From JAMZMI01 sp049115715 (GTDB taxonomy: Bacteria; Bacteroidota; Bacteroidia; Cytophagales; Cyclobacteriaceae): 64,000 nt of DNA. The stretch is from assembly GCA_049115715.1 (NCBI GenBank), contig JAGDZQ010000022.1, positions 122,654-186,653 of the forward strand. The letters are read 5' to 3'. The number at the start of each line of letters is the position of its first letter. Within the stretch, counting starts at the first letter, position 1. Of the stretch, positions 42,720 to 51,489 are shown piece after piece. A program made the translations under genes and the position numbers. The notes below the pieces were generated by a model. It was not told the origin of the DNA and made no database searches. It saw nothing but the letters and a program-made list of their open reading frames with translations.

Positions 42720-43503
42720 TTTGTTAATTTTTTTCAGCCTCTGTTTTCAGATGCTATATGCTCAGGACTGGCAACTGGTTAAAAAAATTGACCCTAAAGA
42801 AGGGATTACGTCTATCTCTATCGATACCAAAAACTATTTCTACTTAGGAACTACAGAAGGAAACATCATCAGATACGATGACAATGGAGAGGAAGATGAA
42901 TATTTCTCCAATCTCAACAGCTCGCACGTTACAAATATCCAAGCTTGGAACAGGTTGAAAGTTTTTGTTTTTTTTCGTGACCAACAAAGTATTTCTATTC
43001 TGGATAGGTTTACCACAACTCCGAAGAACATCGATCTTAAAGATATAGGTCTTCAATATGCCTGGCTTTTTTCTCCAGGAATAGACAATAGCTATTGGGC
43101 ACTGAGTACAGAGCTTAAGGAGCTCATCAAATACGATGATCAAAATCTAAATATCCTTTTCCGAATTCCCTTAAAAAACGATATTAACCTTGAGGAAGCT
43201 AGCTTTATAAGAGCCTATAAGAACTTACTGATTTTGGTAGACTTAAAATCTGGGATATGGGTTTTTGACCAGTATGGGGATTTCAAAGGCAATATTGAGG
43301 AAACAAACATCCATCATATACAAATAGTGAATAATCTTATCCATGCTTCAAGTGAAAGTGAATATTTGGTGATCGATCCATTCGAATTGAAAGTATTGGA
43401 AAGAAAAAAAGCTCCGAAGGGAGCTTTCTGGTCGGTAGTGACTTCAGGCGATAGGTATATTTTCTTTTCTAAGAGCGAAGTTGCGATTTATAAGCTTGAT
43501 TAG
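42697..43503 (+). CDS. Secreted protein with predicted beta-propeller fold, unknown function
   Basis: A 268-residue protein. A signal peptide covers about residues 1-22 (hydrophobic segment ending in a YAQ cleavage site). The rest has repeats of about 40-45 residues with aromatic/Asp spacing, such as YLGTTEGNIIRYDDNGE and YWALSTELKELIKYDDQN, which look like WD/PQQ-type propeller blades. I do not recognise a specific family. It overlaps the phosphatase gene by 23 bp, so it is translationally coupled, and its end overlaps the convergent tolC-like gene by 4 bp. Confidence 0.75.
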   Translation: MLKGLKTSLLIFFSLCFQMLYAQDWQLVKKIDPKEGITSISIDTKNYFYLGTTEGNIIRYDDNGEEDEYFSNLNSSHVTNIQAWNRLKVFVFFRDQQSISILDRFTTTPKNIDLKDIGLQYAWLFSPGIDNSYWALSTELKELIKYDDQNLNILFRIPLKNDINLEEASFIRAYKNLLILVDLKSGIWVFDQYGDFKGNIEETNIHHIQIVNNLIHASSESEYLVIDPFELKVLERKKAPKGAFWSVVTSGDRYIFFSKSEVAIYKLD

Positions 43504-44885
43504 AGCCCTCTATAGAGGTCTAAAATCTTCTTTCTAAAAACGATGCTATATTTTGCATTCACTAATTCAATTTCAGTTCGATTCTTATTGTTGAGACTTT
43601 CTAAATACGTAAAGAAATCTGTATTGCCAGTCTCATATCTCTTTTTCATAAAATCAAAAGCCTGAGTTGAAGCTTCAAGATTCTCTTTAGTGGACACATA
43701 GGTATTTTGTGCCGTTACCAAATCAAGATATGCTGTTTGAACTAAGTTGGTAATATTATTATTGGCTGCAGCAACATCCAACTCTGCATTAGCCATTCCT
43801 ACCTTAGCTATTTGGATTCTATTGCTGGTTTGGAAACGAGTGAAAATTGGAATGTTTAAAGAAAGATTCACGTATTTAAATTGGTTGTAATCGATCTGCT
43901 CAAAAAATGTAGCATCAGGCTCAAAGTTAAAGCCTTGTTCATCGGGGTTATCTGGGTTAATAAAAGGCTTTGAAGGATTTGTCGCTCCATTGGAAGAATA
44001 GTTTGATCCCAATCTTCCAAAAACACTTAGTGTTGGGGATCGCTGTGCGCGAGATGATTTGAGTTGATACTTAGAAGCTTTATAGGCTGATTCGGAAGCC
44101 TTGAGCGCCGGACTTTCATTTATGATTTGATTAAGAACTACGTCGAAAGGCTCCAGTTCTAAAAGGAGGTCGCTTTCTGGAATATCATAGGGTTGAACTT
44201 CAATTTCTCCTTCGCTAGGATCAAGCTGCATCGCCTGAAACAAGCTCAGAAGATCGCGCTGTAGCGTATTCTCAAGGTTATTCAAAATTAGCTTTTGGGT
44301 AGCCAGCTGACTTTGGAAGTTATAGACGGACTCCAAATTCCCTACACCTACTGACTCACGTTTTCTTTCTCGATTTAACTGTGCATCCAGGAGCTCTACA
44401 CGCTCAGATGCTATTTTCACATTTTCCTTATCCAAAATCACATTCAGATATAGTGAAATGATGGTGGTCTCAACATTTTGCTTCGTATTCTCCATGGTTG
44501 CCAATGAAGCTACTTGCTCGTGTTTCCTTTGCTGAAGTTGAAAGTAATTTGAAAAACCATTGAATAAAATGAGGTTTGAGGAAACGTTGGGATTAGAGCT
44601 ATTGCTAATTTCAGAAACCTGTCTAGCAGCATTGTTATCAAAAAAAGTACCACTGTAAAAGTCATAATTAATCCCAGCAGACAAGGTTGGAAAAAAATTC
44701 ATGATCGCTTGAAAATGATTGGATTCAGCTATTATTTGATTGTTCCTTGCCTGTTTCAAAGAAATATTTCTATCTAAGGCAGTCTCAATACAATCATCCA
44801 AAGTCAGTTTTGTCGCTACAGACTCATTTTGAGCAAAAGTCAAATTGGCAATAATAAACAAAGAAGCGACAAGGAAAATTCTCAT
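43500..44885 (-). CDS. TolC family outer-membrane efflux protein
   Basis: Outer-membrane channel of a tripartite efflux system. The protein is 461 aa from ATG 44885, which gives a clean signal peptide (MRIFLVASLFIIANLTFAQ). Upstream in-frame starts would add 18 residues before it. Two OEP repeats are visible, each with long coiled-coil helices (LTLDDCIETALDRNISLKQA and NIQTAYLD-like region near 380-400). It is the third gene of an operon with the adaptor and ATPase at 44949-46940. Confidence 0.92.
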   Translation of the reverse strand: MRIFLVASLFIIANLTFAQNESVATKLTLDDCIETALDRNISLKQARNNQIIAESNHFQAIMNFFPTLSAGINYDFYSGTFFDNNAARQVSEISNSSNPNVSSNLILFNGFSNYFQLQQRKHEQVASLATMENTKQNVETTIISLYLNVILDKENVKIASERVELLDAQLNRERKRESVGVGNLESVYNFQSQLATQKLILNNLENTLQRDLLSLFQAMQLDPSEGEIEVQPYDIPESDLLLELEPFDVVLNQIINESPALKASESAYKASKYQLKSSRAQRSPTLSVFGRLGSNYSSNGATNPSKPFINPDNPDEQGFNFEPDATFFEQIDYNQFKYVNLSLNIPIFTRFQTSNRIQIAKVGMANAELDVAAANNNITNLVQTAYLDLVTAQNTYVSTKENLEASTQAFDFMKKRYETGNTDFFTYLESLNNKNRTEIELVNAKYSIVFRKKILDLYRGL

Positions 44886-44948
44886 AAAACAAAGTTTAAA
44901 AAAGGCCATCCGCCTGATGACGGACAGCCAAGCATACAAGAGAGGATC

Positions 44949-45662
44949 TTAAACTAAGGCACTATCCTTAGAGTTAATATTTTCTGAAACGATCTGACCA
45001 TCGAATAGGTGAATGACTCTGTGCGAGTATTCTGCATCTATTGGTGAGTGAGTCACCATTACAACGGTAGTTCCATTTTCATTCAATTCGGTAAGCAAAT
45101 TCATCACTTCCTGACCGTTTGCAGAATCTAGGTTACCAGTAGGTTCATCAGCTAAGATCAATTTAGGCTTTGCAATTACCGCTCTGGAAATAGCCACACG
45201 TTGCTGCTGACCTCCAGATAGTTGCTGCGGAAAGTGATTGCGTCTGTGCATGATTTTCATTTGCTCCATCACTTCTTCTACCCTTTTCTTTCTCTCTGAA
45301 GAAGAATACTTCAGATATATAAGAGGTAGTTCGATGTTTTCATAGACGGTAAGTTCATCTATCAAATTAAAGCTCTGAAAGACGAACCCTATGTTCGCTT
45401 TTCTCAATTCAGCTCTTTTTCTTTCAGAATGACTAGAGATTTCCTGATCTGTAAACCAAAACTCCCCTTCAGAAGGATTATCAAGCAGCCCAACAATATT
45501 CAGCAATGTTGATTTCCCGCAACCTGAGGGCCCCATGATAGCGACAAACTCTCCCTCCTTCACTTCCAGATTAACACCGGCAAGTGCCGTTGTTTCGATC
45601 TCATCCGTGTAGTAGAATTTCTTTAATGAATTGGTTTTGATCAGTGCTTTTGCTTTTTCCAT
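44949..45662 (-). CDS. ABC transporter ATP-binding protein (MacB/LolD type)
   Basis: ATPase of an FtsX/MacB-like transporter. The protein is 237 aa and all motifs are intact: Walker A GPSGCGKST (near 43-51), LSGGQQQRVAISRAV, Walker B LILADEPTGNLDSANG, and the H-loop VTHS. The Q-loop region FVFQSFNLIDELTVYENIEL is typical of the MacB/LolD subfamily. The matching FtsX-type permease is not in this operon. It lies 21 bp after the adaptor gene. Confidence 0.95.
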   Translation of the reverse strand: MEKAKALIKTNSLKKFYYTDEIETTALAGVNLEVKEGEFVAIMGPSGCGKSTLLNIVGLLDNPSEGEFWFTDQEISSHSERKRAELRKANIGFVFQSFNLIDELTVYENIELPLIYLKYSSSERKKRVEEVMEQMKIMHRRNHFPQQLSGGQQQRVAISRAVIAKPKLILADEPTGNLDSANGQEVMNLLTELNENGTTVVMVTHSPIDAEYSHRVIHLFDGQIVSENINSKDSALV

Positions 45663-45683
45663 CTCTATTCTTTTTTTAAAAAT

Positions 45684-46940
45684 TTATTTCAATATTAATC
45701 TGTCTTTATCCTCATATCCATCGTATGAAGAGACTATTACTTTTTCATTAGGTTGCAAACCTTCTAATACCTCGTAGAATCTTGTATTCATCCGCCCCAA
45801 TCTTATCTCTCTTTTGACAGCTTGATCTTCCTGTTCATTGAGTACAAAAATATAGTTACCTCCAGTAACCTGATAGAACCCTCCTCTTGGAATCTGAACT
45901 GCAATGATGTTCTCACTCAACTGCAGTCGAATCTGTAGTGTCTGTCCTCTTCTTATGCCATTAGGAATCGATGATTTCCCATCAAATACCATATCCACAG
46001 AAAACAACCCTCCGTTCACTTCTGGATATACTTTTTTTATCTCCAGTTCATGGTCTTTACCGTCAAATGGAAACGAGCCTCTTAGACCTTCATAAATTCT
46101 TGCAATGTAATGTTCATCAATAGTAGCTCGTACCTTGAAACCATTCAAATCATCTATCTGGCCAATATTTTGTCCTGACCTGATAGACTCCCCTACTTCG
46201 ACATTCACTGTACTTAGTCTTCCGGAAATAGGTGCCTTGATGTATAAGTTCTCTAGATTTTTCTCAATCATGGCAAGGTTTTCCTTTGTCCTCACGAGAG
46301 TAGCCTCAGCCTGTGCTATTTGAAGTCTTGCATTCAGTGAATCAAACTTTGCACTCTCGATTTGGATTACTCTGTTATCTACAAGTTGATTGTAGTTCCG
46401 CTTGAGCGTTAGGAATTCTTGCTCTGAAATTATTTTCTCATCGAAAAGCTGCACGCCTCTTTCGTAAGCGTCTTTTGCGGCATCTATTTGGTAGTCCAAA
46501 TCAACCAATGTTCTCCGAAGATCAAATTGATTTCGCTTTAAGCTGAGCTTTGTATTCTCCAAATTGTTGACCAAAATGGAAGATTGAGTTTCTTCTCTTA
46601 CAAAATTCTGAAGAAGTGCATTATTAGAAAGCTTTAAAATAGTATCTCCCTCCTCTACAAGGATTCCTCCATCATAGTACTTTCTTTCTACGACTCCACC
46701 TTCTATTGCATCCAGACGAATGGTCTTGATTGGTAGCACAGAGCCATCTACAGGAATGTATTCCCTAAACTCTCCTTTGATGACACTCGCAATATTGATT
46801 TTTTCCTTTTCGACATTGAGCTTCGAGCCACCCTCGGCAAAAACAAAGCTGTAGAGTATAAAGGCTCCAAAAAGTCCGATAGCTAACCACATCGAAACTT
46901 TCTTAATTGTAAACCTTTTCTTTTTAATCTTCCGATCCAT
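45684..46940 (-). CDS. HlyD/MacA-family periplasmic adaptor
   Basis: Membrane-fusion protein linking an inner-membrane transporter to TolC. The protein is 418 aa: a single N-terminal anchor (about 15-35), a lipoyl half (LDAIEGGVVERKYYDGGILV), a long coiled coil (about 100-200), the second lipoyl half (IKAPISGRLSTVNVEVGESI), and a beta-barrel/MP domain. It is first in the minus-strand operon. Upstream lie a sigma54-like promoter and two TGTWC-N6-GAACA sites. Confidence 0.93.
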   Translation of the reverse strand: MDRKIKKKRFTIKKVSMWLAIGLFGAFILYSFVFAEGGSKLNVEKEKINIASVIKGEFREYIPVDGSVLPIKTIRLDAIEGGVVERKYYDGGILVEEGDTILKLSNNALLQNFVREETQSSILVNNLENTKLSLKRNQFDLRRTLVDLDYQIDAAKDAYERGVQLFDEKIISEQEFLTLKRNYNQLVDNRVIQIESAKFDSLNARLQIAQAEATLVRTKENLAMIEKNLENLYIKAPISGRLSTVNVEVGESIRSGQNIGQIDDLNGFKVRATIDEHYIARIYEGLRGSFPFDGKDHELEIKKVYPEVNGGLFSVDMVFDGKSSIPNGIRRGQTLQIRLQLSENIIAVQIPRGGFYQVTGGNYIFVLNEQEDQAVKREIRLGRMNTRFYEVLEGLQPNEKVIVSSYDGYEDKDRLILK

Positions 46941-46964
46941 AAATTTCTTAATCTATTCCCACTT

Positions 46965-46982
46965 TGCCAATTAAGGTGCCAA
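46965..46982 (-). promoter_or_regulatory. Candidate sigma54 promoter of the adaptor-ATPase-TolC operon
   Basis: The minus strand reads TTGGCAC-CTTAA-TTGGCA (46982-46965). The -24 element TGGCAC is perfect. The -12 element is TTGG where TTGC is expected; alternatively the GG-GC spacing is 11 instead of 10. The predicted start is near 46953, about 13 bp before the adaptor ATG. Confidence 0.5.
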
Positions 46983-47045
46983 TCGCACTAAAGCACTGTC
47001 TTACAACCAGTTAAAAAAAACACCCTTAATCAAAGTCTGGGCTTT

Positions 47046-47061
47046 TGTACAAAATAGAACA
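47046..47061. promoter_or_regulatory. Candidate enhancer site UAS-1 (TGTAC-N6-GAACA)
   Basis: TGTACAAAATAGAACA, centre 47053.5, about 100 bp upstream of the predicted start of the minus-strand operon. It shares arms with three other sites in the window. Confidence 0.55.
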
Positions 47062-47067
47062 TAAAAG

Positions 47068-47083
47068 TGTTCGCGATCGAACA
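47068..47083. promoter_or_regulatory. Candidate enhancer site UAS-2 (TGTTC-N6-GAACA)
   Basis: TGTTCGCGATCGAACA, a clean inverted repeat, centre 47075.5. It lies 22 bp, about two helical turns, from UAS-1 and about 122 bp from the predicted start of the minus-strand operon. Confidence 0.6.
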
Positions 47084-47087
47084 AAAA

Positions 47088-47113
47088 AGGCCCACTTCTA
47101 TGAAGCTGGGCCT
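47088..47113 (-). terminator. Minus-strand terminator upstream of the efflux operon
   Basis: AGGCCCA (47088-47094) pairs with TGGGCCT (47107-47113), with TTC/GAA inside. On the minus strand it is followed by TTTTTTG. It would stop leftward transcripts coming from the tetR region before they reach the adaptor gene, leaving expression to the sigma54-like promoter. The rest of the 312-bp gap 46941-47252 holds the sigma54-like promoter, the two UAS sites and the tetR operator candidate. Confidence 0.65.
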
Positions 47114-47209
47114 AGGTCAAAAACTCAAAATAAAAGGACTAATAGAGTATCAAATATAATCTTTTTTGCGAGACAGAAAAGTTTATGAAACCTTTTGATG
47201 ACTATCAGG

Positions 47210-47230
47210 TTTAATAGTAATACTATCAAA
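47210..47230. promoter_or_regulatory. Palindrome upstream of tetR, likely TetR operator
   Basis: A 21-bp inverted repeat with arms TTTAATAGTA and TACTATCAAA around one central base; only one pair mismatches. It ends 22 bp before the tetR ATG, the usual position for TetR-family autoregulation. ACTATCA recurs just upstream at 47201-47207. Confidence 0.6.
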
Positions 47231-47252
47231 AAAGAATGTAAAACTATTTTAA

Positions 47253-47930
47253 ATGGCAGTATTGCAAATACAACTTAGTGAGAAGCTTTTCTTAAAAGAT
47301 CCTCAGTCAACTGACTTGGGTAAACGAATCATTAAGGCTAGTATTTCTCTGATTGATACAATAGGATTTGAAGCTTTTACGTTTAAAAAACTCTCCGTTG
47401 AAATTGATTCTACAGAAGCTTCTATTTACAGGTATTTTGAAAACAAGCATCGAATACTTCTTTATATGATTACTTGGTATTGGGCGTGGTTAGAGTATCG
47501 AATAGAGTTTGAGACCTACAATATCCAGGATGCAAAAGTTAAACTAGAGACTGCCCTGAGAATCGTTTGTTTGAAGAATGACCAGGATATCGCATTTCCA
47601 GATATAGATGAAGTTGCTCTCCAAAGGATTGTGATTGGGGAATCGGATAAAGTATACCTTACCAAGCAAGTTGATAGTGATAATAAGGTCGGACTTTTCA
47701 AAGGATATAAATCTCTATGTAGACAAATATCAGAGATTATCAAAACCATAAATCAATCATATCCCTATCCAAATGCATTGGCAAGTACTATCTTAGAAGC
47801 TGCAAATCAGCAAGTCTTCTTTGCCAGACATCTGCCATCACTTACAGAATCAAGCAAAGCAGAAGATCCTTTTAGTTACAATTTTAGTTTTCTGAAATCA
47901 TTAGTTTTCAACGCTATTGAAGTAGAGTAA
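47253..47930 (+). CDS. TetR family transcriptional regulator
   Basis: A 225-aa predicted repressor. The N-terminal HTH (about 22-70) has KRIIKASISLIDTIGFEAFT, FKKLSVEIDSTEASIYRYFE and NKHRILLYM, the classic TetR helix pattern. The C-terminal ligand-binding part has no recognisable family. It is followed with no gap by the ABC exporter gene (start at 47931), so it heads the exporter operon. Confidence 0.9.
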   Translation: MAVLQIQLSEKLFLKDPQSTDLGKRIIKASISLIDTIGFEAFTFKKLSVEIDSTEASIYRYFENKHRILLYMITWYWAWLEYRIEFETYNIQDAKVKLETALRIVCLKNDQDIAFPDIDEVALQRIVIGESDKVYLTKQVDSDNKVGLFKGYKSLCRQISEIIKTINQSYPYPNALASTILEAANQQVFFARHLPSLTESSKAEDPFSYNFSFLKSLVFNAIEVE

Positions 47931-50111
47931 ATGAATAATCAACAAATAATAAGAACATTACAGGAATCCGCCAATTTTATTGACGTTGATCTGGTAAGCG
48001 AAACTTTTGCTGAACTAGATAGATTTCACCGAGATTACTCAAACGAAGAGTTGATAGAATTCATTAGGGATCTCGTTGAGTCCGGTAATGACGCAAATCT
48101 GATTTTACTGGAAAAAAATTTAACTAGAGAAAACTTCTACTCATTTGCTGATAGTTTCCAGTCTACCCCAATCATTGTCTTTGCTAAAGACGATGATTTG
48201 GTACCAATAATTATCAGAAAGAAGAGGAGTAAAACAACTATTCTTCGGATTGGAGATGATGAGACTACTGATATATCAGATATAAAAATAGAAGATCTAA
48301 ATCTAGCCTTTAATGAAAATTTAGAGGTGATATTTATTTCCGTATTTGATTATAAAAGTCTGGTAAGCGATGAAGAGGACAATCAAGGGAAAAAGACAAA
48401 ACTGAGTCCAGTAAAGCGACTGCTTAAACTACTTGCCGCAGAGAAAAAAGATATTTTTTACGTATATGTATATGCGGCTCTAACAGGGCTTTTAGGGCTT
48501 AGTCTCCCATTAGGAATACAGGCAGCTATAGAGCTGATTTCAGGAGGAGTCGTATTTAGCTCTATCTATGTACTTATTGGGTTTGTCATTCTAGGAGTAC
48601 TTGGGAGTGGTATATTACAAGTGCTTCAAATCACAATTGTGGAATACCTTCAAAGACGTGTGTTTACCAAAGCCGCATTTGAGTTTGCCTTTAGGATTCC
48701 TCGAATAAAAATGGAGTCTGTTTTGAACCTCCATATGCCTGAGCTAATGAACCGCTTTTTTGACGTACTCACTTTACAAAAGGGATTACCGAAATTACTT
48801 ATTGACTTAAGTACTGGCGTGATACAAATTCTTTTTGGTCTTCTACTTTTGTCATTCTACCATCCGTTTTTCGTATTCTTCGGGTTGATGTTGATCTCGA
48901 GTCTGATAGGAATATTTCTTGCAACAGGCCCAAAAGGCCTCAGGTCATCGATAATAGAATCCAAATATAAATATAAAGTAGTTTACTGGCTTGAAGAGAT
49001 GGCTCGTGCATTATACTCTTTTAAGTTATCTGGAAATACTTCCCTTCCTCTAAGGAAGACAGAGTACAATGTGAACAACTATTTAAAAAACAGGTCGACA
49101 CATTTTAATGTCCTAATCAGTCAGTATGCCTACATGCTTGGGTTTAAAGCGATTGTCACAGGTGGGCTTTTGATCATAGGGATGATTCTTGTGGTAGACA
49201 GGGAAATAACTTTGGGACAATTTGTCGCTTCGGAAATCATCATTATTTTGATTCTTGCATCAGTGGAGAAAATTATCATGTACATGGACATTGTATACGA
49301 CATGCTTACTGCGGTAGATAAAATCGCTCATGTTACTGATTTACCTCTAGAATCAACTGGAGGAATTGATATTCCAAAAGAGCAAATTTTAAAATTTGGA
49401 ATTGATATCAATCTTAAAGAAGTAAATTATAAATATTCAGAAAGCAATAAGGTCGGAGTAAGGAATGTCAATATGAAAATCCATCAAGGAGAACATATCT
49501 GCATCAGCGGTCCCGGAGCTTCTGGAAAGCGAACGCTAACCAGCCTAATAGCTGGCATTCATGCAGATTATTCAGGAATTATAACATATAATAATTATTC
49601 GCTCAGAGATCTTGATCGTACTTACCTAAGGGATAAGATCGGAAAGAATGTATCACAGGAGGATATTTTTGAAGGAACCATTTTGGATAATATCTTACTG
49701 GGAAAACCGTTTGGAAAAATGGAGAATGCCATCTCAGCTATAGAAAAAGTCGGTATCTCTGACTTTATCCACCAACTTCCTAATGGACTTAGTACGGAAA
49801 TACTTAGTGGAGGCAAAGGTTATCCATCTTCTTTTGTGAATAAATTGATCTTAGCCAGATGTCTTGCAAAGGAACCAAATATATTAATTCTCAATGATTT
49901 TTTTGATAAGTCTCAAAAGCACGAAAGGCTAAGACTCATTCAGCTTCTCACTGACCCTGAGAACAAATGGACATTGGTCATCATATCCAATGATCCGGTA
50001 ATTATGAGTGCTTGCGATCGTGTCATTTATATGGATTCTGGCGAAATCCTGCATGACACGAGCTTTGAAAATCTCATCAAACATGAATCTGTAGCTAAAA
50101 ATATCTATTAA
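47931..50111 (+). CDS. ABC exporter-like protein with degenerate ATPase motifs
   Basis: A 726-aa type I secretion-like half transporter. Residues 1-165 look like a degenerate C39-like peptidase domain (segment STPIIVFAKDDDLVPIIIRK). Residues about 170-470 hold roughly six membrane spans. The nucleotide-binding domain (about 490-726) is abnormal: Walker A is GPGASGKRT with Arg534 where Ser/Thr is expected, Walker B is ILILND with Asn655-Asp656 in place of Asp-Glu, and the H-loop His is Asn687. LSGGK and a Q-loop Gln576 remain. Frame and length are intact, so this is not a simple pseudogene. Confidence 0.85.
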   Translation: MNNQQIIRTLQESANFIDVDLVSETFAELDRFHRDYSNEELIEFIRDLVESGNDANLILLEKNLTRENFYSFADSFQSTPIIVFAKDDDLVPIIIRKKRSKTTILRIGDDETTDISDIKIEDLNLAFNENLEVIFISVFDYKSLVSDEEDNQGKKTKLSPVKRLLKLLAAEKKDIFYVYVYAALTGLLGLSLPLGIQAAIELISGGVVFSSIYVLIGFVILGVLGSGILQVLQITIVEYLQRRVFTKAAFEFAFRIPRIKMESVLNLHMPELMNRFFDVLTLQKGLPKLLIDLSTGVIQILFGLLLLSFYHPFFVFFGLMLISSLIGIFLATGPKGLRSSIIESKYKYKVVYWLEEMARALYSFKLSGNTSLPLRKTEYNVNNYLKNRSTHFNVLISQYAYMLGFKAIVTGGLLIIGMILVVDREITLGQFVASEIIIILILASVEKIIMYMDIVYDMLTAVDKIAHVTDLPLESTGGIDIPKEQILKFGIDINLKEVNYKYSESNKVGVRNVNMKIHQGEHICISGPGASGKRTLTSLIAGIHADYSGIITYNNYSLRDLDRTYLRDKIGKNVSQEDIFEGTILDNILLGKPFGKMENAISAIEKVGISDFIHQLPNGLSTEILSGGKGYPSSFVNKLILARCLAKEPNILILNDFFDKSQKHERLRLIQLLTDPENKWTLVIISNDPVIMSACDRVIYMDSGEILHDTSFENLIKHESVAKNIY

Positions 50112-50115
50112 AGAA

Positions 50116-51489
50116 ATGCTCAATATCTCTCAAGACCGAGTAAGTGATGCTCTTAAAGAAGATCAGTTTTATTCTTTAAGAACACTGAAGACGCCTTCGC
50201 TTGGCAGGATCATGGCCAGAGTGCTTATAGTGACCACATTTATTAGCCTGGCATCTCTATTTCTTCCATGGCAGCAAAACATAAGAGGGACGGGACTGCT
50301 TACCGCTTTGAACCCTGAAAACAGACCACAAACGATTCAATCAGCAATCGCGGGAAGAATAATAGATTGGCATATTTCAGAAGGAGAGTATGTAACCAAG
50401 GGGGATACAATCCTTACACTCGCAGAAATTAAAGAAAAGTACTTTGATCCTGATCTTTTGCTCAGGCTTCAGCAGCGAATTGAAGCTAAGGAATCAAGCC
50501 TTGAGGCAAAAGAGCAGAAAAGAATAGCTTTGAAAAATCAAATCGGAGCTCTTAACGACGCTAGAAAAATCAAGCTCAGCCAAGCTCAAAATAAAATTGA
50601 CCAAACTATTCTGAAACTTCAAAATGACAGCATTGCCTTCGAAGCGGAAAAAGTAAATTTTGAAAACAACAAGAACATTTTTGAGAGGAATAAGGCGAGA
50701 TATGAAGCAGGTAATATTCCGCTCAACAAGTTCCGAGAATTGGAATCTAAATTTCAGGCAAGTCGCGCGAAGATCGTTTCTGCGAAGAATAAATGGCATC
50801 AAAGTCAGTCTGAAAAATTGATCGTTCAAGCAAACATAGCCGGGCTAGATGCTGAATATTTAGATAAGATCAGCAAATCTCAATCCGACCTTAGTGCTAC
50901 CATCTCTGACCTTTACGACACTGAAGGATCGTTGGCTAAGCTTCGAAATGAATTTGCTAACATGAGAATCAGAAACGACCAATACCAAATAATTGCCCCT
51001 CAAAATGGCTATCTCGTAAAAGCACTTATATCAGGAATTGGAGAAACAATTAAGGAAGGTCAAGCGGTGGCCACTATAATGCCTGAAACCAACGACATGG
51101 CCTCAGAAATGTATATTAAAGCCATGGATCTTCCTTTCATTTCAAAGGGAAGAAAGGTACGTGTACAATTCGACGGATGGCCCGCCTTGCAGTTTAGTGG
51201 GTGGCCCAACGTTTCTGTGGGTACATTCGGAGGAATTGTTCAGATTATTGACCGAGTAGATAGCAAAGGCGGAAAGTTTAGAATACTTGTAAAGCCAGAC
51301 CCAGACCAAGAACCATGGCCAGATCAATTAAGAATGGGATCCGGAATAAAAGGTTGGGTGATGCTCGACAATGTCCCTATTTGGTTTGAATTATGGCGAC
51401 AGTTAAATGGTTTCCCTCCGAGCATCTACGAAGAGAAGGAAAGCATAAAAACTGGTGGCAAAAAGAAACTCAAAGTCAAGGTGAAATGA
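50116..51489 (+). CDS. HlyD family adaptor of the degenerate ABC exporter
   Basis: Membrane-fusion protein of 457 aa. A single anchor is at about 31-50. The lipoyl half is near TIQSAIAGRIIDWHISEGEY, a coiled coil runs from about 115 to 290, and the second lipoyl half is near IIAPQNGYLVKALISGIGET. It lies 4 bp after the ABC gene, and its stop overlaps the tolC-like start (ATGA at 51486-51489). Confidence 0.92.
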   Translation: MLNISQDRVSDALKEDQFYSLRTLKTPSLGRIMARVLIVTTFISLASLFLPWQQNIRGTGLLTALNPENRPQTIQSAIAGRIIDWHISEGEYVTKGDTILTLAEIKEKYFDPDLLLRLQQRIEAKESSLEAKEQKRIALKNQIGALNDARKIKLSQAQNKIDQTILKLQNDSIAFEAEKVNFENNKNIFERNKARYEAGNIPLNKFRELESKFQASRAKIVSAKNKWHQSQSEKLIVQANIAGLDAEYLDKISKSQSDLSATISDLYDTEGSLAKLRNEFANMRIRNDQYQIIAPQNGYLVKALISGIGETIKEGQAVATIMPETNDMASEMYIKAMDLPFISKGRKVRVQFDGWPALQFSGWPNVSVGTFGGIVQIIDRVDSKGGKFRILVKPDPDQEPWPDQLRMGSGIKGWVMLDNVPIWFELWRQLNGFPPSIYEEKESIKTGGKKKLKVKVK

